64,000 bases of DNA from Mya arenaria (lineage: Eukaryota; Mollusca; Bivalvia; Myida; Myidae), in contig NC_069126.1 of NCBI RefSeq assembly GCF_026914265.1, positions 76,573,232 to 76,637,231 of the forward strand. The letters are read 5' to 3'. The notes below the pieces were generated by a model, which was given only the letters and a program-made list of their open reading frames with translations, ran no database searches and had not been told where the DNA came from. The position numbers and the translations under genes are program-made. Of this stretch, positions 50,863 through 62,097 are shown one piece after another. Within the stretch, counting starts at the first letter, position 1. The number at the start of each line of letters is the position of its first letter.

Positions 50863-51659
50863 CTTACATACAACACACTCTATTTAGCATGTGCATGTAA
50901 TTATATATCCATACCACCAGGACCCCGTACCATATAGGTTGGCTTACTCGTAAACCTTACGCCGCTTAAGAGTGCTCAGGTGCACACGTAAAGTCACGGG
51001 CATAATCTATGCAATAAATGTCCCTTCAATATAAAAATACACGCAATTTACGCACAAAACGAGGTTACGTCTGCAAATTTTCGATCTTAAGCCATTCGAT
51101 CTTTATAGAACCGGGACCCAGGTCGTCTGTTATGTAGTTTTGAAGTCGTTCTTGCATACCTGGAGCTGTGTCATCAAAGATACTAGGAGTGATTTCATAC
51201 CTAGAAGCGACCTTTAACAGAGCACTACTGCTGTTGAAAGGCTCTCCCTAGTAGCATACTTTTTATGTTATGTTTGTTTTTGCTTTACTAAACCATTCGG
51301 TCGGGTTAAGCTGGGTGCCATAGTTGTTGACTAAGTCGGGTTAAGCTGTGTGCCATAGTTGTAAATATATACATGTTATTGTAGCTTTAACATTTTTACT
51401 GAAATCAACCTTTTCCTCTTTTCTTTGTTTGAGCGATGTGTTTTGTTATGTTGTCATGCAATAAAATATTCGTACAAATGCACCGTTTTATTTCTATAAC
51501 ACGAATTTAAATCCATTTGCTCGTCACGGTCAGTATTTTATGATGATTTTAGCGGGGTACCTTACCGTATTGTTTTAAGAATACGTGTGTTTTCATCACC
51601 CAAACTGTGTGTTTCTTTTCAAATTTCACCGCAGATGTATTGGTGAAAATGTTCGCATT

Positions 51660-52060
51660 TTACAAGAGGCTATTAATTTAGTAAATGAAAATGATATTTT
51701 TTTAATTAATGTGTTTTTCAGACTTCAATAAAGCATTCGACAGTTTAGATAACATGTTTATTTTGAATGTCTTCGAAAATTTAATATCAGTGAAAATATA
51801 ATTAAATGGGTTCGACAACGTTATAACAATGCAAATGCTTGTGTTACCAACAATAGATTCTATCTGACCCTTTTGACATTGAAAAGGGCGTACGGCAAGG
51901 ATGCCCCCTATTTCCATATTTATTTCTTATTTTATTGAAACGCTTGCTGCCAAAATCAACACAAACCAAAACATAAAGGTATAAATGTATATAATACAGA
52001 ACGGAAACAAATTGTATTTGCGGATGACGCCAATTTCCTTATAAATCTTTCGAAGAACTT
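51660..52060 (+). pseudogene. LINE reverse-transcriptase remnant
   Basis: Broken frames read DFNKAFDSLD (polymerase motif A), then IIKWVRQRYNNANACVTNN, then DIEKGVRQGCPLFPYLFLIL (motif B region), then a trace of the FADDAN-type box near 52020. Frameshifts separate the pieces, so it is inactive. The motif wording differs from the larger LINE just downstream, so this is a second family. Confidence 0.75.
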
Positions 52061-52329
52061 ATGACTGTATTGGAAACACCATCGGATATATGTTTAAAAG
52101 GGACACAAAACCCCGATACAATGTGAGAAGTAATATAATTAAAATAAATATGTAAACAGTGGCATTAAAATGCTCAACATACCATATATAGTAGTAATCA
52201 AACAAGTTTGGTAAAAAGAATACTGTTTTACTACCAATCCAAATGGGTCGAACTATAGATGCGAACTGGGAGTAGGATTCAAGGGAGCAGAAACCAAGTA
52301 ATACATCATAAGGCAAGGAAAACTGCTGC

Positions 52330-55106
52330 AAAACAACGTAGACAAAGAGCCAGGCAGATTAACATCGAGTTGAAATTGATCGATGGATTTTGTTTTGAAG
52401 AGGTAAACACTGATAAACATGACAGCTAGACAGCCAAAACGATTATTGACAGGTGAGTGTGTGAAACGATCACGTGACTAGCAAGCTGTTCGAAAAAAGA
52501 TTATTCTGCAAAGAGAGAAACACGGTTAAACGTACCCGTCTAGCGAAAACGCAGGTTATGTATACAAATTAATGGTTTAATGGTAATTGCCGAGTTGCAA
52601 AATGTTCATATGAGAATGCATTACGGGACTTTAATTATCTTAGAAATAATGATTATAGAGTACGACTGGTCGGTGATAAAAAGGCTTCAAGAGCATAACG
52701 AAGAGGACAAAACGACGTTAAAGGGATGCAAAGATTAAGAAATTGAACGATTAAAAGGCAATCAGCCGAAAGAGTTTTGGAAATACTTTGTTAAGGAAAA
52801 GCAAATGAAAGGACAAAATAAAGACGTAAATGAGTTCAAAGAACATTTTGAAAATTTAGCGAGCCAAATCGGACCACAGTATGAGAGAGATTCGGAGAAT
52901 TTTTGTTCTACGGAGCACCCGACTGACACACCGGCATTTCCTGAGCTAGATAGGGGCATAAGTGTTGACGAGGTTAGACGGGCTATTAAGGGACTGAAAC
53001 GGGGAAAGGCTTATGGAACCGACCATTTGATTAATGAGTTTTTCATCGAAGCAGGGGACATAGTCATTGCACACTTAACGGACATTTTTAATATGATTTT
53101 CAATAAAGTTATTTCCCTTCGTTATGGATGCAGGGCATTGTTGTCCCTATCTTTTAAAAGGGCGATGATAGCAATGTGAATAATTACAGAGGAATTACAC
53201 TTTGCAGCTGCCTGTCAAAACTTTTCACATCGGTTTTAAATAATAGGCTGAAGAGTTGGGCCTACGAAAATAGCAACATATCAGACGCACAGTTTGGATT
53301 TCGTCAGGGATTATCAACTACGTATGCTGTTTTCTGTTTGAATAGTATCATACAACACATATTCTTTAAAGGAAAACGCCTATATGCAGCATTTATTGAT
53401 ATGACCAAATGTTTTGACAGTGTATGTAGAAATGGTCTGTGGTACAAGATTTACAAACAACTTGGTTTACGGGGCAAAATGTTTAGAATTATTAAGAACA
53501 TGTATGAAAATGTACGAGTACAGGTACGGCACTGCAATAGTTATTCCGATTTCTTTGAAATAGCTACCGGCTTGAAGCAGGGAGAAATAAGCTCACCTTT
53601 GTTACGGGCCATGTTTATCGAAGATCTAGAATTATGTTTTACAATCTAATCCAGACAGTGGAATCACGTTAAAAACAGATAACTTTGATATTATTCCTTT
53701 ATGCCGACGACATGGTAATATTAGCGAAAACGGCCAAAGATCTACAACGAAGTTTGAACAGTCTATCCGATTATTGCAAGCGTTGGGGTCTGCAAGTCAA
53801 TGTCGATAAAAGTAAAATCATGGTTTTCAGAAAACGAGGAAGGCTGAAACGTGGCGAAAGTTGAACCTATAACGATAAAGTAGTAGGAAAAGTTGACCAA
53901 TTCACGTACCTAGGAACGATATTTAGTAGTAACGGCCAATTCAACAATAACCAGCAAATGCTAGCGGGAAAAGCTTTAAAAGCTATGTATACTTTAAGTG
54001 GAAATTTAAAGGGCTTTGATTTGAGCCCAAAGACACAGTGTGACCTTTTTGACGCGTTTGTTGGTTCGATATTAGGTTATGGGTGTGAAATATGGGGATA
54101 TTCCAATGCTAAAGAATTGGAAAGAGTACATCTGAAGTTTTGCAAGCGTATGCTAGGTGTAAAGCTTTCAACAAGTAATGTAGTTGTTTATGGTGAATTA
54201 GGAAGCTACCCATTGCATATTATAAGACAGACTCGAATGGTGAAATATTGGTTTAAAGTCATCAATACTAACAACTGTGTAATTAAGGCACTTTATGGCG
54301 AATTAGTTGCTGACAACAATATTAGACATTTAGACAACTGGTCGTCAAAGATAAAGGACCTACTTTACAGACACGGTTTCGGGAATGTATGGGAAAATCC
54401 ATCCACTATAAATCCTGACTGTTTTGCTCAATTGTTTAAGCAGCGGCTTGTTGATCACCTCAGCCAAGAATGGCACACTTCCCTCCAAAATAATAACGTA
54501 CTTACTCTATATAAATATGTAAAACCAAATATTGAATATGAACAGTATCTTGACGTTATGAACTCGTTATGGTCGTTACGGGAGAAACCGAGAAGAGAGA
54601 CATGATCGAATATGTGTAATTTGTGATAGCAGGGACATTGAAGATGAGTTTCACTTCATGTTCAAGTGTGATATATATAAAAACATAAGAAAAGATACAT
54701 TAGTCGTTATTACTGGCAGAATCCAAGTATGTTTAAGCTTATAGGACTGTTACAAAGTAAAAATAAGAATGTATTAAACAACCTTTCTTGTTATATAATT
54801 TGTACGATTAAAATAAAAAATAATTTAAACAATACCTAAAGTAAAATACGGTTTCTGTTTATGTTTATTTATACACATGCTATAAAAATATAGTAACATA
54901 ATAAAAGAAGGTTTTCTGAACTTTTTATTTCTACCCTCCACATTGTTTTCTTTGTATTATTATATGTTTTGTTTTATTTTTTGAATGAATTATTTGTATG
55001 TGTATGTGTTTATTGTTTTTGTGTGTATGTACACTTCTCTGATTGTTTGTATGATGAGAGACTATGAAGTCATAAATCAAAATAAACTTCTGTTCTGTTC
55101 TGTATT
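52330..55106 (+). pseudogene. Non-LTR retrotransposon (LINE) ORF2 remnant with 3' end
   Basis: Segments in successive frames: 52805-53179 (pre-polymerase region, GTDHLINEFF); 53176-53649 (NYRGITL, FGFRQGLSTTYAV, AAFIDMTKCFDSV, ATGLKQGEISSPLL); about 53695-53860 (LYADDMVILAKTAKDLQRSL, the catalytic box); 53958-54605 (thumb and linker, GCEIWGY); about 54600-54680 (CVICDSRDIEDEFHFMFKC, a zinc-binding C-terminus). At least four frame breaks or stops make it non-functional. The tail AATAAACTTCTGTTCTGTTCTG near 55080-55106 looks like a LINE 3' end with a short terminal repeat. The 5' endonuclease part is absent, as in a 5'-truncated copy. The clade is not assignable by eye. Confidence 0.88.
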
Positions 55107-56128
55107 TGCCGATTTTGGGATCATCTGGAGTCTAGTCCCTTTAAGGTCGAATGGAAGACAATTATGGTCATTTTTTTCAAGTTCCATTAAAAGCAAGCTG
55201 GCACAGCCGGTGGGGTTCACAAGTGCCCACGCCTGGGAACGCCATTGTTGAACGTTTGGTGGGAATTCCCTGCGCGTTAAAGTGCATTCATGGGGGATAG
55301 ACTTGTCCAACGAAATGAATTATTTTCTAGGTAAAATATCCATTTTTTTACTATGTTTTCTCTACAAGATAAATAAATAGATGTACACAGAATAATGTTG
55401 TTATGGACAAAACGTATTGAAAGAAGATTGGACATCCAAACCAATGTATGTTGTATTTGTAGCTGAATAATTGTACACTATAGAAAATACTAGTTTAGAG
55501 TAACTTAAATTATCTTGGAGTGGAGTGGGCGCAAAAAACCTACCTTTAACGTTTAGGACATCAACACATACATATATTGTATAATTTATGGTATCCGTTT
55601 ATCATAATAAAGTGGTAAACAGGAGTCATTTAACATATAACAAAGAACATGTTTCGTTGTGGTCCGACTCCATCTACTCAGCTTGTCAGGGAAGATCACT
55701 GCGTAGGGGATAAACTCATAACTGTTAAGTTTTAGTATATTGTAACCAAATGGACACAATAAGAATTAACTCCCTTGTTTTCAAGTTTACAATTTAATTT
55801 GGTTTGTTTGTTTGGTGTAATTCACCCAAACCCTCTAGGCTAGAGTGTTACATGTAGCTATTAGAAAATGCCATACATGATACAAGGTAAGGATATGAAC
55901 AAATCATACATTAGTTCATGTTTATATAAGTTATCATTGACTATGATCTTTCATCTTGAAACTTATTTAACATTTAGCCCAGTTACATCACAATTGTCGA
56001 GATGGATTCCTATTTATACCTGTAGGTACAATTTCTTTAATACTTAAAATATGTTATATAGATACCAGTATGCTTGTTATAATATACAGTATATGTAGTC
56101 GGTCAATAGCTATTCATAGCTAATGTTT

Positions 56129-56181
56129 TTCTCTGTTATGTCATACTGACTGAAAATAAAATTTGATTTGATTTGATTTGT
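56129..56181 (+). repeat. Retroelement 3' tail with (TTTGA)n
   Basis: ACTGACTGAAAATAAAATTTGATTTGATTTGATTTG is a short A-rich end followed by a 5-bp repeat, typical of LINE or SINE 3' ends. The body upstream is too decayed to place. Confidence 0.55.
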
Positions 56182-56462
56182 TTTTGTTTCGTATTTTGTA
56201 TGATAAAAATAACTTTATAATAATATGCTGTCATTAACATTAGAGATTAAATCAAAACACCAGTACATTTCCTTTTCAATGCAGTTGAAACAAGAGTATT
56301 GTAAGGGTTGCCAATGCTATTTTGTTCTGTTTGACAAGGAGCATAACTTGACTAGTATAAAACCAGTGTCATTGGCCTTGTTTGTCAAGTTCAAATTGTC
56401 CCTGCCTGGTTACATGTGTAAAAGTTTCATTGGAATATCTAATGTTTTCTGAGCTTTATTTA

Positions 56463-56567
56463 AGCCAAGGCCACAGGGGGCAGAAACAAATTATTTTCTT
56501 ATATGTATATATACATATAGGCTTAAATAAACAAACAAAAATGTTTCTGGCCCCTGTGGCCAAGGCT
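56463..56567. repeat. Inverted repeat, 26-bp arms
   Basis: AGCCAAGGCCACAGGGGGCA (from 56463) and TGGCCCCTGTGGCCAAGGCT (to 56567) are reverse complements with one or two differences, around a ~50-bp AT-rich loop. This may be a minimal foldback element. Confidence 0.75.
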
Positions 56568-57027
56568 AAAGACTTAGTGTTTGCCTGCTGCCACCTACAT
56601 TATAGATGTTAAATCTAAGTTTTAATCAAACTGAACAATCATTTGACAAGTGACAGTTTTGCAGGTATGTGTTTTTTGTACCAGTGTTACTGGTATCAAA
56701 AATAAAATGCAGAAGTGACTAGAATGGCAGAAAATGGTTTTGAAGATGTCAAAAGTGTAGTGTGTGTATACATGTAGTTCAACAGTTATATTGTTAGTTG
56801 TGTTAAGTGCTACATGTAGTTTTCTCGCAGACACAAGTCTGAACAGCATACCGTACATGACACAAACTTGCTTCCATGATTTGAAATTATTATTAAAGTA
56901 AAATATACACTATATTAAAAAAAGTTCCGATAATGACAAAATTATTATACATTATACTTATAAATATTTACAAAGAACTATGCTCTGTTACTTCTTTGCT
57001 CAAATGTGCCATTGTCTTTTCAGGTGA

Positions 57028-60000
57028 ATGTGCCATACATTTCATCCTGTTCTTCTGTATATCTACTGCATGTGTGGGGTTGTAGCCATGGTAACATGGT
57101 TGCCCCGGAGAGTACGGAGGAAATTGCGAGGTGGTTCAGACTGGGTGTCAACACTTTACTACACCCTCTTTTACAACTACTTCACATCTTTATACGTTGC
57201 TCTAGAAGTCATGCTTGAGCCACTGTTTTGGTTTGTGGAGAAGTTTGCTAAATACCTTGGTCCAGTAAGTGTTGTTATAATTTGTACCATGTTCATGAAA
57301 GATTAATGATAATGCAAAAAATAACAATCAAACAAGTGGATGTTATATTCTGACTGTCTCTTCATTTTATAGTGTATGTTTAGTGGATGTTATTGCATTC
57401 TGTAAATATTGACATAAATTTATGAGACACCTATATTCACAAGACATTTAAATTCATCCCTGTGTTCTCAATATATACCATTTTATTCTGATTTTACAGG
57501 TGTTTGTTACCTTGGTAGTGGTTATGACAACGTCTGTGGTTACGATATTCTATGTGTGCCTTTTGCCCCATGTATACACCACCAGCCTGCCCTGGACCAT
57601 TTTCCACCTGATATTCGGGCACTGGCTGCTGGTGAACATTGTCTTTCATTACCTGATGGGAGTGTTTTCACAACCGGGTACACCACCACCACAAGTAAAG
57701 TTTTTTATTTAAGATTTTGTAACCAAAAAATACATGTTATATGCAGCTGCTGTTTCAATTATGCTGAAATAGAAAGAATTTCCTGTAAGTCTCAATTATT
57801 GTAGACTGACCATGATTTGGGTTGCGTTTATAGAGCGGTACATGCATGATTCCTTTTTATTTGTCATTGTAATAAGTACTTTAAGTAAGGACACAATAGT
57901 GATATATCAATCACCCGAATTGTTCATCAAGGAATATCTGGTCTATAAAGCAGCTTATGCTATATTTGAAATAAGTTTGTGTAAATGTTCAGAGTCTGAA
58001 CTTCAGACAAACGATATAAAATGCTGTATCCTTACTTTTCAAATGGGACATGGCAAAACTCTTCAAAGCTATAACAGTGAACTCTCTGTTTTTACCTGTA
58101 TTTTACAGAATGTTCCTGAGATAGTATCAGTGTGTAAAAAGTGTATTTCCCCGAAGCCTCCCCGCACCCATCACTGTACCATATGTGGAAAATGCATACT
58201 CAAGATGGACCATCACTGTCGTATCCTTACATGTGCAGTATAATAGTAGTCCTTTCACTGCAATGTTATTTCATATTCAGCTTGACTGTTTTTAACAAGT
58301 CTATAATGTTAGTACTTGATTTCATTCTTGTACTAATCGCTATCTTTATTTTTTAAGTTTAAGCAAGTGAATTGAACATGGTCGAGCAACAGAATTTTGA
58401 TGTCAAAATTTATTAGAAATGAATTAAATAAAGTCTAAAATAGCCAGTCGTCGATCATTTTGGCTTTGGCACCAGCCCTTAGGTCAGATTTGTTTTATTT
58501 TCGATATGTTCACATGTACATGTATAAATGTAGATCAATGGTACGTGTAGTATTATGAGAAAGTAGCTTGTTAGTCAGTTTTCAGTCAGCCTCGTTCACC
58601 CTTGACCATTGTCCAGCATGGCTGAACAACTGTGTTGGCCACAATAACCACCGCTATTTCTTCCTGTTCTGTGTTTACATGTGGATGGGTACGATCTATG
58701 TCAGCTGGGTTGGACATGACCTCTTCAGGCAGCATTTCTATGGAGACGAGGTATGAAGGCTTGCACTATATAGATATTTTATTCGAATTTGTTTTCACCT
58801 AAGAAACGGTTTATAGCTGGTACTTAATGGTTTTTATCCATTCATTGGCTGATGCCATGCTTTTTTTTACATGGTATTCTGGAAAGAATTTTACGACTGT
58901 GCAAGTTCTGTCAGTTTATACACATGTACAATTACATAAGCATAGTCTTTTGTGTAGGAAAAAATTGAAATTCCTAGTGTACAACCTGCTCAGGTTTATG
59001 ACAATTACAATATTGCACTTTGATTGGATTAGCGTGCAGTTATTTACCAATGGTTATTATTGACTATTATTATATACAAATTTATGTTATTGAATTTATA
59101 GCGCTCTTAATCAATAAATACTTGACTGCAAAAAATATTACTAATGAGCAGTCATCGAAATTAGTCTTTTGGATAAACAAGCCTGAATTCTTACTCTAGT
59201 GCTTGGCATTTCATTTTTGAACAAGCCCTGCTATATAAAACCCAGAATTTGAGCAAGCCTGGAAATCATTTTACCAGTGCTGGGCTTGTGCTAATTTTGA
59301 CCACTGCGATAAGTAATAAATGTGAATTGATTACATTATTCCACATGTTGATGCTGTATAACACAGTAGGGTGTGTTTGCCAATATTCCATGACATACAA
59401 TTTGCCTGCATGCCCTCCTGCAGCTATAAATCAGTTAACAAGAACACTAATTATAAAGTGACCAATTAAAAAATATACATTTGTATTTGTGACTCTATCA
59501 ATCTGGAAAAGAATTGTTATTGTATTTTTTCTCTATTGATTGAGCCAATAGCGCAATTTCATATGGAATAAAGCTATTACTTACTATTAAACTAACTAAA
59601 TGAACATGTATCTATTGGGCGAATGATTTGTAGAAGCAAAACAAATGTATTTTCTGTTCGATATTTCAGCCCACAGCATTCCCACCCTTGTTCTATCCAC
59701 TGAATGCCATCCACGATGCCATATACAGGTCGAATGTGAGTATGCAAAACTGATACATTTTAATGAAGTTAAATAAAACAAATGATCAAACTTCACAGAA
59801 AATTACTGGTATATTTTTGTAATCATTCAACTTTATGCTAAACCATTTGTATTATGAATAAAATACAATTCATTGCATAATTTAATGCATAGTAATCAAA
59901 TATGTTTCCATAGCATCAATGGAACTATTATGCTTAAATTTTCAATCAAACATATAAAAGAGATGGAAACATATTCTAACAAACTATTCAAATAAAAAAA

Positions 60001-61824
60001 CCCATAAAGTTTGTGTGGGTTAAACAACTACAAATGCAACTAAATTTCAAGACATGCAAGTAGTATTGTACGTACAACTACATCGTCATGTTCGTGACCT
60101 CACAAATGGCCACACAAATGCATTCAGTTTTTACGTTAGGCTATTAGGCTTAAATGTTCCTATCTCTTTTAAATGGAATGATATTACCTTGAAATTTTCA
60201 GGATTGTTGTTTAAAGCACTGACATTCCAGAAAAAACTGGTTATAGATATATCTGTGTACTTTAGTGTACCTCAATCTATACTTGAACTGTTACTTTCTA
60301 TTCTTGTCCTAGGATCCAGCAAAACCAATGTCAATTATCATCAATCCAAATCCACCTCCAAAGGAAAACTACATAGAGCATTACTACCACATAGCAGTAC
60401 TGTATGAGTTTATCCTGTGTTCCGGGGTCACCCTGGCCCTGGGGCTGCTCATGTTGTGGCATGCCAGGCTTATCTCCAAGGGTGAGACCAGTATCGAGGT
60501 GCACATCAATAATACACAGAGAAAGAAGTACAAGAAGAAAAACTTGGTAATTGTAATCCATTTTACAATTATTCTTTCGTTGTATAAGAAAATGTATCTC
60601 CTAAAAAAAAGGTGTCTATCCCTACCAAAGGAACTTTCTTGTGGCCTCTCAAAAGGGACCCTAGGTCTGGTGTCTACCATGGAAACAAAATTATGTATGA
60701 TTTAATAAGCTTTCAGCTTTTAACACAAACAAGATGATTTTTTATGCCCCCAAAGGAAGATGTATTAAAATCACTGTTTGACTGACCTTCGGTGTCTTCG
60801 CTGTAACTTTTATCTGACACAGAGTGATTATGAAATTTATTGGCACATGTGTTCAGTACATACAGGAAAGGTGTCATGTGCAAGACCTATGACCCTACAT
60901 CAAGGTTCAAGGTCACACTTTGAGTTCAATTATGGAATGCTGCATATTCAGTATACATGTAGTTGGTCGTGTCTGGGCTGTATTTTTGTCATGCAGGGAG
61001 AGATTTTAAAATTTTATTGGCACATGTGTTTGATACATAAAGAAGATGTGTCTGGTGCAAGACCCATGTCCCTATCTCTTCATACACCACTCCTCCGCAC
61101 TTGACATCAACCAACATGGTGGCCGGCATTTGCTTCAAGTTTATTATAGCTCTTCCTGAGTGAAGGCATATTATGAAATTAATAATTGCATAATCCATTG
61201 ATGGCACTTTGGGGGCACTCATTACTTACTGTGACAGCTCTTGTTTTAAGTATAAACTCAAAAAAGGGCAGTAGTGTATTTCATAATTGCTTAGAAGTTT
61301 AAGAAATCCACTTTATATCATCATTGTGTTGATTAACAAATAACTTAGCCATTTCAGCAGAGTGAACACTTACCCTTTATCCTTTTTTATTTGCGTAAAG
61401 TAGTGATGAAACATTCTTATTTCAGGTTTACAGAAACCCATATGACTATGGTTTAAAGAAAAACTGGATGGTGTTTTTAGGTTTCCACAGCTGTAGGTGG
61501 GTATTTCAAGATTTGAGAACATTTTCCAATGAGAACATTTTCTGATTGAAATATGGGTCTGCACAATTTCTAAAGTTGTATGCATAACATATTAAAGTCA
61601 GAACAAGGCTGATATTTTGAATATATTTATGAAAATTAAAGAAATAGTGAAATTTAAATACATTATTTCTTGCATGCATACCCCAGTAATCCAAATGTAT
61701 GTGTTTCAGGACATTTATATGTAAGGTTCTGCTGCCATCCACCCATCCACCAGAGGGAGATGGACTGATCTGGTCTAGAGCTTCCTACAAGTTTAAGCAA
61801 GACAAAGGGTTGCAACTCTTGTGA
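57028..61824 (+). CDS. ZDHHC16: Palmitoyltransferase ZDHHC16-type, 8 coding exons, 387 aa
   Basis: Exons: 57028-57264, 57500-57694, 58109-58220, 58617-58750, 59670-59735, 60313-60546, 61426-61496, 61710-61824. Phases join throughout. The protein transfers palmitate to cysteines of membrane proteins, normally at ER/Golgi membranes. The Cys-rich domain runs [19 protein letters not shown], then [13 protein letters not shown], with nucleophile Cys181. The DHHC codons end exon 3 and Pro182 spans the junction. TM helices are at ~81-105, 115-136, 190-212 and 280-300. TSIE (308-311) stands where many relatives have TTxE, and [11 protein letters not shown] (330-340) is the conserved C-terminal motif. 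The length is near the ~377 aa of vertebrate ZDHHC16, and GETSIE plus NPYDYG point to that member. A TGA lies directly before the chosen ATG; an internal ATG at 57088 has a stronger start context and would give 367 aa. The last sense codons and stop lie in the first unit of a 33-bp minisatellite. Confidence 0.93.
60735..61248 (+). repeat. Dispersed repeat fragment in palmitoyltransferase intron 6
   Basis: It begins TTTTATGCCCCCAAAGGAAG and ends TTTGGGGGCACTCATTACTT followed by GTGACAGCTCTTGTTTTA. Two internal ~170-bp imperfect units share TTATTGGCACATGTGTT and 'GTGCAAGACC'. The ends resemble those of other clam repeats in this window. Confidence 0.65.
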
Positions 61825-62097
61825 TGACAGTTATACAAAGGGCTGCAACTCTTGTGATGACAGTTATACAAAGGGCTGCAACTCTTGTGATGACAGTTAT
61901 ACAAAGGGCTGCAACTCTTGTGATGTCAGTTATACAAAGGGCTGCAACTCTTGTGATGACAGTTATATAAAGGGATGCAACTCATATGCCAAGGAATACG
62001 AAGGGATGCAACTCTTGTGATGATAGTTGTATGTTTGCAATACTTTTGATAACAGTAATATGAATTGGTGCAACTCTTATGGCAACAGTTTATCAAA
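61802..62097 (+). repeat. 33-bp minisatellite starting in the palmitoyltransferase stop region
   Basis: Five close units (61802-61966) of ACAAAGGGCTGCAACTCTTG plus TGATGACAGTTAT are followed by about four decayed units. The first unit contains the gene's last codons and its TGA. Units are 33 bp, a multiple of three, so any stop-loss in unit 1 would meet the TGA of unit 2 in the same frame. Confidence 0.92.

Larger units (their letters stand above)
55107..57027. other. Intergenic region upstream of the palmitoyltransferase gene
   Basis: No coding exon was recognised. A second retroelement tail (AAATAAAATTTGATTTGATTTG) lies at about 56150-56181. A 26-bp inverted repeat lies at 56463-56489 / 56541-56567. 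An acceptor-like TTTTCAG ends at 57023, so a 5' untranslated exon of the gene may lie somewhere in this interval. Confidence 0.45.

Noticed and set aside
55077..55310. 77-aa ORF on the minus strand (NVQQWRSQAWALVNPTGC)
   Set aside because: It starts inside the LINE 3' tail and has no supporting splice sites or recognised family pattern.
58141..58356. Plus-strand ORF overlapping the DHHC exon
   Set aside because: A different frame of the palmitoyltransferase exon running into its intron.
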